Shown: positions 40,060 through 48,798 of the stretch, in pieces | Layout: every line of letters begins with the position of its first letter | How positions within the stretch are numbered: the stretch's first letter is position 1 | Assembly (NCBI RefSeq): GCF_014201835.1 | Contig: NZ_JACHFH010000008.1 | Location: 28,849 to 92,848 of the forward strand | Origin: Pectinatus brassicae | GTDB taxonomy: Bacteria; Bacillota; Negativicutes; Selenomonadales; Selenomonadaceae | DNA: 64,000 bases | Direction of reading: 5' to 3' | Made by a program: the position numbers and the translations under genes | Notes under the pieces: generated by a model | Databases searched by the model: none | Told to the model about the DNA's origin: nothing | The model's input: the letters and a program-made list of their open reading frames with translations, nothing else

Positions 40060-42537
40060 TTATTGTAGGGAAAATATTAAGAGCTTTTTTTCTGCAATAT
40101 TTTTATAAGGAAGAGATTCTTTACGTATAACTCGTTCTAGCATACAAATTGAATGAAATATAAATTTAACAAAAATGCTTTCGGAGATGCTTAAATTATA
40201 TGTTGATAATAAATTGAATAATGTCTGGCTAAGAAGCGACAATGCTTTTTTTACATCTATAAATGTAGTTATGTCAGATAAACTGGCTGTTAGTTGAAAT
40301 AATAAATGGGAATCAATTTCTTTTGAAAAAGGAAATTCTTCTGAATCATTGGAAATGATTTCTTTAGAATAAGAATTATTGGTAATAACATTAACAATTT
40401 CATTTAAAGTAATATTAGGCATCATGCAGCGGCGAGCAGCTTCTAATAATAGCGGCGTGGATACATTATCAATAGTTTTTATAGACAAATTTGATTTTAT
40501 AGATATAATATCAGCAAAATCTACTAAGGACCCCATGTCTACTAAGAAGAGAAGGCCTCTTTTGGAATTTAAGCGTTTTACTAAATTAGTAGCAATAGTT
40601 AAAATCGTGCTTACTTTGGCATCTAGAGGCATATCAATAGGATAAATTTCCGTATTACCTATTAAGTTTTTTACAACATCAGCCATACTGGTTGCCGTAT
40701 TATGACCATGGCAAATTATTATTATAGGTAAGATGGAAACCTGCGTTTGCTTTAAAGTATGAAAGAAGGAAGCAATAATAGCAATTTCAGTATTGGGGAT
40801 GTTTAAATCAAAAAGTTTATTAATATCTAAGCAAATGTTTTTAGCCAATTTGAATTCTTCAGGATACTTGTTAATAATTTGGTCGGCATTTATAAGGCTA
40901 TTTGATTGACCGTTTTCTAATCGATCTTTTAATAGTTCCAGATGTAAGGCAAGGCTGTAGATCATTTTATTATCAGTGATATCAAACGCATTAGTGGTTG
41001 ACAAATTTTTTTTAATTATGGTTATTAAATCGGTGTTTATGATTTTATTTAGAATGTCCTTGTCAATTTTTATTTCAGAGTTATTGGCGCTATTTTTAGG
41101 TGGAGAAATTTTAGAATAAATTTTTTGTTTTATATCATTAAGTGAGGAGCCATTTTTATAGAAATATTTAGCTGTTTTTAAAATATATTCATATAAATTA
41201 TTATCATTATTACAATCGGTTTTGGTGAATAAATTATTGAATGGAGTATGATTTTCACTGAATGTAATATTTTTTATAGCATTAAAATTAAATGCTTTGT
41301 AAAGTTCATATCTGTTTAAGGAAGATTTAAAAAACTCATTTTTTAAATTATCATTAATTTGCGATAGTTTTATATAAATGCTGTTTTCTGCGGCGGGAGT
41401 GAGGGTTGATTCAATGAATGCAGTGGCACATAGAACTTGTATATCATTATGTAATTGACCAATATTGCCACTGCAATTATATGATAAAAGCACTTTTAAA
41501 ACTTCTTTGGAGACGATTAGAGGTTTTTTAATAATTTGCGATTCGTTTTGAAAAAAATGAGTTATCAGTTGCATTCTGATTTTTAGAGAACGTTCATTAA
41601 GGGCAGGTAAAGTTATAAGTATAGGGATACGGCGAAAAAATGTTTTTAGTATTGCTGATTGAGGATTTTCAGTAGTAGCAGCTAGAATAAGAACATTAGC
41701 AGTGTGGAATGTATCACTTTCACCTAATTTACGATATTTTCCATGATCTATTAATGAAAATAACATTTCTTGGCCTTCAGGAGGCAAGCGATGTATTTCG
41801 TCGAGAAATAAAATACCGTTATTAGCCTGACCAACTAAACCGGTTGTTTCTTTATTGGCGCCAGTAAAAGCTCCTTTAACATGTCCAAACAAATGGGATA
41901 ATAATAACTGAGTATTTTCTGCATAGTCGGAACAATTAAAAATAACAAAAGGCGCATTATTAGATAATTTATTTGTTTCTATGGCATAACGATACATTAT
42001 ATTGGCAAAGGTCGTTTTACCACTGCCCGTTGGGCCGGTTATCAATGTATGTAACCCATTAGGCGGATAAAGTATAGCAGCTTTGGCTTGTTTTACTTGA
42101 GTGCCTAAGTCATCTTCGATGCCTATTAGATTTTCAAAAACATTATGGGATGCTTTTAATTTTGGAGAAGTTAAGCTGGATGGTTCTGAATCAGAAAAAA
42201 TATTGGAGGAGTTATTAAGACGATATGCAGAAACAGCATTTTTAAAGTCGTCTAAATTAGCATATAAATTATTCGTTAGTTTTATATTATAGGTGTCTGT
42301 TAAAGACTTTTTGTGAATATACAATACAGGTTTACCAAGAATTTTTATTACAAGATTATTTTTAAAAGCTAAATTTAATTCCATGCTTACATTATTACGT
42401 AAAATCCCTGTTTCTTTTGAAAGATAAGTAGTAGTGCATCCTAAGTTGTCAGGAAATGCAGGCGCAGGACTGGAAATATTTTTGGAAAGAAATTCTTTTA
42501 GGCACTTTAATATTTTTTTATTACGTAAAGATGACAT
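40060..42537 (-). CDS. LevR-type sigma-54-dependent PTS regulator 1 (PRD2 frame-shifted)
   Basis: 825 residues from the ATG at 42537 (MSSLRNKKILKC), 9 nt after AAGGAG. Order: N-terminal HTH, AAA+ domain (Walker A GPTGSGKTT, sigma-54 loop GAFTGA in HVKGAFTGANK, Walker B GILFLDEIHRLP), PRD1, EIIA-Man-like domain (IIIICHGHNTATSMADV with the phosphorylatable His), then a partial PRD2. There is no EIIB-like domain. The zero frame stops at 40060 inside PRD2. At A-AAA-AAG (40090-40084) a -1 shift continues as IFPTIKNYFIILEESYG to a stop at 39953, restoring a normal PRD2 end. Divergent from the mannose-type PTS, which it should activate. Confidence 0.88.
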   Translation of the reverse strand: MSSLRNKKILKCLKEFLSKNISSPAPAFPDNLGCTTTYLSKETGILRNNVSMELNLAFKNNLVIKILGKPVLYIHKKSLTDTYNIKLTNNLYANLDDFKNAVSAYRLNNSSNIFSDSEPSSLTSPKLKASHNVFENLIGIEDDLGTQVKQAKAAILYPPNGLHTLITGPTGSGKTTFANIMYRYAIETNKLSNNAPFVIFNCSDYAENTQLLLSHLFGHVKGAFTGANKETTGLVGQANNGILFLDEIHRLPPEGQEMLFSLIDHGKYRKLGESDTFHTANVLILAATTENPQSAILKTFFRRIPILITLPALNERSLKIRMQLITHFFQNESQIIKKPLIVSKEVLKVLLSYNCSGNIGQLHNDIQVLCATAFIESTLTPAAENSIYIKLSQINDNLKNEFFKSSLNRYELYKAFNFNAIKNITFSENHTPFNNLFTKTDCNNDNNLYEYILKTAKYFYKNGSSLNDIKQKIYSKISPPKNSANNSEIKIDKDILNKIINTDLITIIKKNLSTTNAFDITDNKMIYSLALHLELLKDRLENGQSNSLINADQIINKYPEEFKLAKNICLDINKLFDLNIPNTEIAIIASFFHTLKQTQVSILPIIIICHGHNTATSMADVVKNLIGNTEIYPIDMPLDAKVSTILTIATNLVKRLNSKRGLLFLVDMGSLVDFADIISIKSNLSIKTIDNVSTPLLLEAARRCMMPNITLNEIVNVITNNSYSKEIISNDSEEFPFSKEIDSHLLFQLTASLSDITTFIDVKKALSLLSQTLFNLLSTYNLSISESIFVKFIFHSICMLERVIRKESLPYKNIAEKKLLIFSLQ
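40084..40090 (-). other. A-AAA-AAG heptamer at the levR1 frame break
   Basis: The minus-strand codons are GAA-AAA-AAG-CTC in zero frame. This is the dnaX-type -1 slippery heptamer, and a -1 shift here gives 43 further codons with PRD homology. It could equally be a one-base loss in an A7 run. Confidence 0.55.
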
Positions 42538-42590
42538 TAAAATAAACTCCTTATTACATAAAAATTCACAAAAATATAATAATACACATA

Positions 42591-42630
42591 ATTGATACAT
42601 ATCATTATATCATAAACAATGTGTATCAAT
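42591..42630. promoter_or_regulatory. Inverted repeat, candidate LevR1 upstream activating site
   Basis: ATTGATACAT (42591-42600) / GTGTATCAAT (42621-42630), 9-bp matching arms. It lies about 105-140 bp upstream of the -24/-12 promoter of the PTS operon. Confidence 0.5.
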
Positions 42631-42732
42631 ATAAAAATACTGACAACTATTTTGTATATATAATGAAATATATTGTCTGTTAATTGGGAAATATTAGATA
42701 TAAAGTGATGTAATATACATATGATATGTGTA

Positions 42733-42749
42733 TTGGCATATGTTTTGCT
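42733..42749 (+). promoter_or_regulatory. Sigma-54 promoter of the mannose-type PTS operon
   Basis: TTGGCATATGTTTTGCTT: GG at 42735-42736 and GC at 42747-42748, exactly 10 bp between. It lies between the divergent LevR gene and the EIIA gene. Confidence 0.85.
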
Positions 42750-42794
42750 TATATTTTATGATAGGGAAAAGAAAAGATGAAGGGAGATGAAAAA

Positions 42795-43208
42795 ATGATA
42801 GGAATTTTATTGCTGACACATGAAGATTTTGGAAAAGCAATGTTAAAAAGTGCAGAGCTAGTTTTAGGTTCAATAGAAAATGTAAAAACTTTAGGTTTAC
42901 ATAGAGGAGATGATATTGAATTATTTTGTGATAGGGTAAAAAAAGAAATTGAAGCATTAAATCAAGATGATGGTGTATTAGTGTTTGCTGATTTATTTGG
43001 TGCAAGTCCTTATAATGCAGCTGCAGTGGCAAGTTCAAAGATAACAGTACCTTATAAATGTATTACAGGGCTAAGCTTTCCAATGCTTTTAGAAGCAATA
43101 ACTACGCGTAATGGTAGTGACTTAGATACATTAACAAAATCATGTATGATAGCAGGGATGATGGGGATAAAAGAACTGTTTGAGGAATTATCAAAGGTAA
43201 AAAAATAA
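42795..43208 (+). CDS. PTS mannose-family EIIA component
   Basis: 137 residues from the ATG at 42795 (MIGILLLTHEDFG), preceded by AGGGAG; His9 in THEDFG is the phosphorylation site. Takes phosphate from HPr and passes it to EIIB. An upstream in-frame ATG at 42777 has no RBS. First gene of an EIIA-EIIB-EIIC-EIID-G1PDH operon; the split A and B polypeptides are typical of Gram-positive Man-family systems. Confidence 0.93.
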   Translation: MIGILLLTHEDFGKAMLKSAELVLGSIENVKTLGLHRGDDIELFCDRVKKEIEALNQDDGVLVFADLFGASPYNAAAVASSKITVPYKCITGLSFPMLLEAITTRNGSDLDTLTKSCMIAGMMGIKELFEELSKVKK

Positions 43209-43256
43209 TATTTATATTATATAGATACAAAATATTTTATGTGAGGAGATAATGAT

Positions 43257-43733
43257 ATGTTGAATATTGTATTGACGAGAATTGATGATAGATTAATCCA
43301 TGGACAGGTTGTTACAGCTTGGGCAAAAGTAACTAAAGGAAATAGAATTATAGTTGTAGATGATGGTGTAGCTAATGACGAGTTTATGTCAAAAATAATC
43401 ACAATGGCAGCACCAGCATCTTTTAAAATTGGCATTCATACCATAGAACAAGCAGCTGAAGTATTGAAAAGTGATGATACAGGAGAAAGGGTTATAGTTT
43501 TAGTTAAAACACCAGTAACAGTAAAACAATTAATGGATAGAGGGGTAGAGATTAAAAATCTTGATTTAGGTGGCATGGGAGCTACTAAGGGCAGAAAACA
43601 ACTATATCGTAATATTTCAATTTCTGGAGAAGAAAAAGAATGTTTTGAAGAATTGATTGACAGAAGTGTACACGTATTTGTTCAAATTGTTCCGGATGAT
43701 TCACCTAAAGATATACAAAACTTTTTTAAATAA
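43257..43733 (+). CDS. PTS mannose-family EIIB component
   Basis: 158 residues: VLTRIDDRLIHGQVVTAWAK, with His15 as the phosphorylation site, and NLDLGGMGATKGRKQLYRNI. Cytosolic, phosphorylates the incoming sugar bound by EIIC/EIID. RBS GAGGAG. Substrate cannot be read from sequence. Confidence 0.93.
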   Translation: MLNIVLTRIDDRLIHGQVVTAWAKVTKGNRIIVVDDGVANDEFMSKIITMAAPASFKIGIHTIEQAAEVLKSDDTGERVIVLVKTPVTVKQLMDRGVEIKNLDLGGMGATKGRKQLYRNISISGEEKECFEELIDRSVHVFVQIVPDDSPKDIQNFFK

Positions 43734-43756
43734 TAAACATAAAGAGGAGAATAGCT

Positions 43757-44521
43757 ATGGAAGTTACTTTTTTACAAGCCGCATTAATAGGATTGTTTTA
43801 TTATCTGTCATGGAGTCCATGGTTTACATATGTAGGCTTTTTTACATTTAATAGACCATTGTTAGCAGGATTTATAACAGGAATAATTTTGGGTAATCCT
43901 TTAGAGGGGGCGTTGATCGGAGCCGGAATAAATGTTATTTATTTAGGTTTTATTTCAGCAGGCGGAGCACAAATGGGAGATCCTTCTTTTGCAGGATATG
44001 TAGGAACAGCATTGGCAATTGCATCTAATCTAGATGTTTCAACAGCGATGGCGATATCAGTACCATTAGGAACGATCGCCACTGTTTTATGGATTGCTAA
44101 AATGACGGTTAATTCATTTTTCGTACATTGGGCAGATAGAGAAGTTGATAAAGGTAATGTAAATATGGTGGCATTTATTAATGTAGTGCCGTCGCAGATT
44201 TTATTATTCGCAATGAGCTTTATACCAGCGACACTTGTTGTCTATTATGGTCCAACAGCGGTAAATGGCATGCTAAGTATATTAACTCCTAATATTTTAC
44301 ATGTTTTTAATGTTATTGGGGCAATGCTTCCAGCATTAGGGATTGCAATGAACTTAAAATTAATTGGTAATAATTTTACAATGCCATTCTTTGTTTTAGG
44401 AATATTATGTTCGGTATATTTTCATATGGATATAATTATAATATCCATAATTGGGATAGTTATAGCATTGACTGTTAGTGCTATAAATTATCGTAATGGA
44501 AATAAAGGAGGGACAGTATAA
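43757..44521 (+). CDS. PTS mannose-family EIIC membrane component
   Basis: 254 residues, about seven hydrophobic helices; PLLAGFITGIILGNPLEGAL is the family's conserved loop. With EIID it forms the sugar channel. Its stop overlaps the EIID start (TAATG), so translation is coupled. Confidence 0.93.
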   Translation: MEVTFLQAALIGLFYYLSWSPWFTYVGFFTFNRPLLAGFITGIILGNPLEGALIGAGINVIYLGFISAGGAQMGDPSFAGYVGTALAIASNLDVSTAMAISVPLGTIATVLWIAKMTVNSFFVHWADREVDKGNVNMVAFINVVPSQILLFAMSFIPATLVVYYGPTAVNGMLSILTPNILHVFNVIGAMLPALGIAMNLKLIGNNFTMPFFVLGILCSVYFHMDIIIISIIGIVIALTVSAINYRNGNKGGTV

Positions 44522-45339
44522 TGGAAGAAGCAAAACTTAGCAAAAAAGATGTACGGAAATCATGGTTTAATTGGTTTATGTTTGCCCAGTCTAATTATAA
44601 TTATGAACGATTACAAGCAGTGGCGTTTGCACATGCAATGTTACCAATTATAAAAAAACTTTATCCAAAAGATAAAGAAAAACAAAAAGATGGAATTACG
44701 CGCCATATGTCTTTTTTTAATACGGAACCAATATGCGGGTCGGTTATCCACGGCGTGACCGTGGCAATGGAAGAAGAACGTGCCAAGGGACAACCTATAA
44801 CGGATGAAGCTTTTAATGGTATAAAAACAGGATTAATGGGACCGTTGGCAGGAGTAGGTGATACATTGACTCAAGGCGTTATAACGCCAATAATGCTTGC
44901 AATATGTATTGGTATAACAAACAATAATAATATTGCAGGACCAATAATTTTTTTAATAGCACAATTTGTAATAATGACAGGCATTTCTTATAATATGTGG
45001 TTTAATGGATACAAATATGGCAGACGGGCAGTAGAGGAGATAATGTCTGGCGGCAAAATAAATCGTGTGATAGAAGCTGCTTCACTTTTAGGGACAATGG
45101 TTATGGGCGGATTAGTGGGACGTTTTATTCCACTGGAATTTTACTTAAATTTCAAATTGGGCGGAGGAAGTATATTTAATCTGCAATATGATTTATTGGA
45201 TAAACTGATGCCGGGGCTTATACCACTTATATTGACATTAATTGTCTTGCATTATGTAAGAAAAGGTACATCACCAATTAGATTAATGGGGGCATTAATT
45301 TTATTTGGTATTATTACAGGATGTATGGGGATTTTTTAA
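44521..45339 (+). CDS. PTS mannose-family EIID membrane component
   Basis: 272 residues, starting SKKDVRKSWFNWFMFAQSNYNYERLQ, the usual EIID N-terminus. FFNTEPICGSVIHGVTVAMEEE and the GLMGPLAGVGDTLTQG loop are characteristic. Completes the membrane complex with EIIC. Confidence 0.93.
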   Translation: MEEAKLSKKDVRKSWFNWFMFAQSNYNYERLQAVAFAHAMLPIIKKLYPKDKEKQKDGITRHMSFFNTEPICGSVIHGVTVAMEEERAKGQPITDEAFNGIKTGLMGPLAGVGDTLTQGVITPIMLAICIGITNNNNIAGPIIFLIAQFVIMTGISYNMWFNGYKYGRRAVEEIMSGGKINRVIEAASLLGTMVMGGLVGRFIPLEFYLNFKLGGGSIFNLQYDLLDKLMPGLIPLILTLIVLHYVRKGTSPIRLMGALILFGIITGCMGIF

Positions 45340-45367
45340 GCAAGGAATAATAGGGAGAATGATTTTA

Positions 45368-46717
45368 ATGTATAATTGGTCAGAATTTATAGGCAAAAAA
45401 AATAATTGTAAATGTGGACATATACATGAATGTGATATACAGCATATAGTTGTAGAAGAAAATGCTATATCAAAAATAGTTGAATATATAAATCAGGAAT
45501 CTTATAAAACCGTTTATATTGTAGCTGATAAAAATACAGAAAAAGCTAGTAAAGGAAAAGTTTATGAGATTTTAGAAAAAAATAATATAAAGTATAGTAA
45601 ATATATTTTTTCTAATAATGAGCTAGTCCCTGACGAAATCGCTGTAGGAAAAATAATTACTCATTTGCCTCGGAAATGTGAATTAATTATTGGCATAGGT
45701 GCTGGAGTAATTAATGATTTATGCAAGTTTATATCATATACAGTAAAAATAAATTACTTTATTATAGCAACTGCGCCGTCAATGGATGGATATGCATCAG
45801 ATGGCGCTGCGTTAATAGTAGATAATTTAAAAGTAACTTACGAGAAGGTCGGTCGGCCAAAAGCAATAGTAGCAGATACGAATATATTAAAAAATGCACC
45901 TATGCATCTTATTACAGCAGGAATAGGTGATATTTTTGGGAAATATATTTGTCTGACTGACTGGCATATGGCGCATTTTGTGACCGGGGAATATTATTGT
46001 CAGGATTTGGTGGATATAATGAACAAAGCAGTAATTGCGGTAACTAATGCAACAAAGGATGGGATAACAGCACGCAATGAAAAATCAATAGGATTAGTTA
46101 TGGAAGGTTTGGTTTTGGCTGGGATAGATATGAGTTATAGTGGTAATTCTAGACCAGCTTCTGGCAGTGAACATCATATGTCGCATTATTGGGAAATGCT
46201 GTTTTTGCAGCAAGGACATGAAGGGGTTCATCATGGAACTAAAGTAGGGGTAGGTACAATTATTGCTATAATATTGTATAAAAAATTAGCGCAAAAATTA
46301 AAAGAAACTACTGATCTTATACTAAACCATTTCGATAAAACTGCATGGATAAAAAATATAAAACTGGTCTATGGTAAAGCAGCGCCTGGGGTGATAAGAC
46401 TGGAAGAAAAAGTCGGAAAAAATAATGATGAAGATGTGGCTGCGAGACTTGTAATGATAGCTAAACATAAACAAAACATTATCGATTTAGCAGAAAAATT
46501 GCCTGAGGTTAATAGCCTAATAGAACTAATGAAGAAAATAAATGCGCCTTATCATCCTGCCCAAATAGGTGTTACTGAAGAAATGGTAAAAAACGCTATA
46601 ATTTATGCCAAAGAGTTGCGCAATAGATATGGTATATTACAGTTGCTATTTGATTGTGGATGGCAGGAAGAATTTGCTGCTGAAGTAGTTGAAGAGTTGG
46701 GAAAGATAAAATATTAA
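45368..46717 (+). CDS. egsA: Glycerol-1-phosphate dehydrogenase family enzyme (AraM/EgsA-like) 1
   Basis: 449 residues from the ATG at 45368, 10 nt after GGGAG; the ATG at 45359 is too close to that site. An iron-alcohol-dehydrogenase-like fold: GIGAGVINDLCKF nucleotide loop, APSMDGYASDGAA, metal-ligand Asp in AGIGDIFGKY, ligand histidines in GSEHHMSHYWEM and HHGTKVGVG. EgsA of Bacillus interconverts DHAP and sn-glycerol-1-phosphate with NADH. Last gene of the mannose-type PTS operon. It could act on another polyol phosphate made by that PTS. Confidence 0.82.
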   Translation: MYNWSEFIGKKNNCKCGHIHECDIQHIVVEENAISKIVEYINQESYKTVYIVADKNTEKASKGKVYEILEKNNIKYSKYIFSNNELVPDEIAVGKIITHLPRKCELIIGIGAGVINDLCKFISYTVKINYFIIATAPSMDGYASDGAALIVDNLKVTYEKVGRPKAIVADTNILKNAPMHLITAGIGDIFGKYICLTDWHMAHFVTGEYYCQDLVDIMNKAVIAVTNATKDGITARNEKSIGLVMEGLVLAGIDMSYSGNSRPASGSEHHMSHYWEMLFLQQGHEGVHHGTKVGVGTIIAIILYKKLAQKLKETTDLILNHFDKTAWIKNIKLVYGKAAPGVIRLEEKVGKNNDEDVAARLVMIAKHKQNIIDLAEKLPEVNSLIELMKKINAPYHPAQIGVTEEMVKNAIIYAKELRNRYGILQLLFDCGWQEEFAAEVVEELGKIKY

Positions 46718-46721
46718 GAAA

Positions 46722-46768
46722 AAATACACCGTGTTTAATATATTGAGATTAAACACGGTGTATTTTAT
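46722..46768. terminator. Bidirectional terminator after G1PDH 1
   Basis: Stem AAAATACACCGTGTTTAAT / ATTAAACACGGTGTATTTT, 19-bp arms, between convergent coding sequences. Confidence 0.9.
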
Positions 46769-47253
46769 ACGATATCGACAGAAATATGTTCTTTTTGTGA
46801 TAAGTTTAATTGTGAAGATGAGAGTTCATTATCAGTTATTATTTTATGAAGTTTATTTATTGAGCACACTGGAAATAAACTTCTGTTGCCAAATTTTGAG
46901 CTATCAACAAGAACATAGGTTTGTTTAGCGATACTGATGATTTTTTGTTTGATATTTTTTTGCGGTAAGCCTATTGAGGTAATGCCATATTCAAAATCAA
47001 TGCCATTACTGCCTACGAATGCTTTATTTATATAAAATTGTTCAAGGTCGTTTTGGGAAATATTATCGAGGGCAGCCGGCGGAGTACCAATGATGTGTCC
47101 TCCCAGCATAAATAATTCGATGTGTCTTAAATTTGCCAGTGATGCAGCAGCAAGGGAATTGGTCACGACCGACATTGGCTTTTCAGGATGTGCGGCAATA
47201 TATTTGGCAAGATAATACGTAGTTGTGGAATCATCTATAAAAATAGAGTCCAT
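46765..47253 (-). pseudogene. DeoR-family regulator, 5'-truncated (sensor domain only)
   Basis: 162 residues corresponding to the DeoR C-terminal sugar-phosphate sensor: SIFIDDSTTTYYLAKYI, VVTNSLAAASLANL, KAFVGSNGID, YVLVDSSKFG. The N-terminal HTH of about 75 residues is missing. Upstream in frame there is a stop within about 20 nt and no RBS before the first ATG. No protein able to bind DNA can be made, so it is probably a remnant of a repressor (SrlR/GutR-like by context). Translation is doubtful. Confidence 0.8.
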
Positions 47254-47345
47254 ATTTGGGGATGCAGTTTAAAATGAATTAACGAATATATTTAATGAAA
47301 TTGATATAGATGGGCAGGAAAAATTGGAAGCTTGTTCATAAGAAA

Positions 47346-47392
47346 AAAAGATAGGCCCTAACGTTATGGGAAAACGTTAGGGTCTATCTTTT
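47346..47392. terminator. Terminator downstream of the HAD phosphatase gene
   Basis: About 20-bp arms (AAAAGATAGGCCCTAACGTT / AACGTTAGGGTCTATCTTTT); symmetrical, works on both strands. Confidence 0.9.
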
Positions 47393-47428
47393 TGCAATAT
47401 TTTGGAAAGGATTTAAATTTATAGAAAA

Positions 47429-48271
47429 TTATAGAAATGGGATAACTTCTTTTACAGAATCAAAAATTAAATGAGGTTTTACTTCAGAAGTTTCAACATC
47501 ATTCAATTTGGTTTCACCGCTTAATACCAGCATGCTGTAAAGACCATTGTTGGTGCCGGCAGCTACATCGGTATAAAGTCGGTCGCCAACCATCATAACC
47601 TGATCGCCGGTAGTATGAAGGCGGGCTAACAAATATTTTATAATGTCAGCATTTGGTTTGCCGATAATACGATCGGGGTAACGGAAGGAAGAAGCATTGA
47701 TAAAAGCATGGATTGCACCAGAATCAGGAATAAAACCAGTTTTGGTTGGACAATTATAATCAGGATGGGTGGAAATATAAGGCAGTCCGGCACGAACAAA
47801 ATCACAAACTTTACACATTTTTTGGTAATCAAGACTGGTATCAAATGCGGTAACTACAACATCGGGATTGTCTTCGTCCAAAATGAGTCCGCCTTCAATA
47901 AATTCTTCGCGTAATAAATCATTGCCGAGTAAAAAAACTTTTTTGCCGGGATATTCCTGCTGTAGATAATATACAGTGGCCTGACCTGAGGTAACGATCT
48001 GGTTTAGATTAACATCAAGTCCCATATTATGCAGTTTTGTAACATAATTTTTAGGATTTTTTGAGGAATTATTAGTTAGAAAAATAAATTTTCTACCAGA
48101 ATCTTCTATTCTTTGCAGAAATTCCTTGGCTCCGTCTATCCAATATTCATCAAGATATATAGTACCATCCATATCCAGAGCAAAATATTTTATATTTTCT
48201 AAAATATGTTTTTTATCTTCGTTTACGTTTTTAAAGGCATGCTTTTTTTCTTCCATTACAGTAGCTAACAT
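47429..48271 (-). CDS. HAD-superfamily phosphatase, NagD/subclass IIA
   Basis: 280 residues. Nucleophile motif I ALDMDGTIYL, motif II FLTNNSS, motif III lysine in IIGKPN, motif IV MMVGDRLYTDVAAG: the NagD/AraL/glycerol-phosphatase layout with a C2 cap. Such enzymes dephosphorylate small sugar or polyol phosphates. RBS AGGAG 12 nt before the ATG. Situated between two G1PDH genes. In Bacillus the homologous araL and araM are operon partners, which supports a shared phospho-polyol pool. Substrate not determinable. Confidence 0.88.
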   Translation of the reverse strand: MLATVMEEKKHAFKNVNEDKKHILENIKYFALDMDGTIYLDEYWIDGAKEFLQRIEDSGRKFIFLTNNSSKNPKNYVTKLHNMGLDVNLNQIVTSGQATVYYLQQEYPGKKVFLLGNDLLREEFIEGGLILDEDNPDVVVTAFDTSLDYQKMCKVCDFVRAGLPYISTHPDYNCPTKTGFIPDSGAIHAFINASSFRYPDRIIGKPNADIIKYLLARLHTTGDQVMMVGDRLYTDVAAGTNNGLYSMLVLSGETKLNDVETSEVKPHLIFDSVKEVIPFL

Positions 48272-48798
48272 TTTGTTTACACTCCTTTACTTTCTTTTGG
48301 TTCTTAATCAGAGTATAGCTAATAAAATAGTTAATGTCAAACATTTTGTTTGAATATATTTATGTTTTTAATGAAAAAAACATAATATCAAATAAAGGTT
48401 GAAAAAGTAATTGAATGAAATTTTAATAGCTGGATTTATCTAAAGACTTCAATGATTATAGATGAAACAAAGATGGTATATATATGGGCTTATAGTTAAT
48501 AATATTATTATACATATAATTTTAACATCGCCAATAAACAACTAATAAACAAAGCAAAAACAACTACACATAATATAAAAAAGAAAATAAATAACAATAA
48601 TTATAAAAAAAACTTGCTTTTAGAAAAAAGTTTGCTATAATAAGAGTTAATTCATTAGCTGATAAAAAATAAACAAAAGCAAACAAAAGAATAACTTAAA
48701 TAAAACCAAAAAACACATGCTTTAAGATTTAATAAAAAGAAAATTCTGATTTTATATTATATATACTATTATTATTATTTAAAATAGGAGAGATTCTT
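48272..48798. other. AT-rich intergenic region with promoter of G1PDH 2
   Basis: No gene seen. It has TTGCTT (48614-48619), 16 bp, TATAAT (48636-48641) facing the second G1PDH gene. A purine-rich motif of DeoR-operator flavour occurs twice: AAACAAAGCAAAAAC near 48547 and AAACAAAAGCAAACAAAAG near 48671. The DeoR assignment is a guess. Confidence 0.5.

Noticed and set aside
40060..42537. Treating levR1 as a dead pseudogene
   Set aside because: All catalytic and regulatory domains except the end of PRD2 are intact, and a -1 frame at a slippery heptamer recovers that end.
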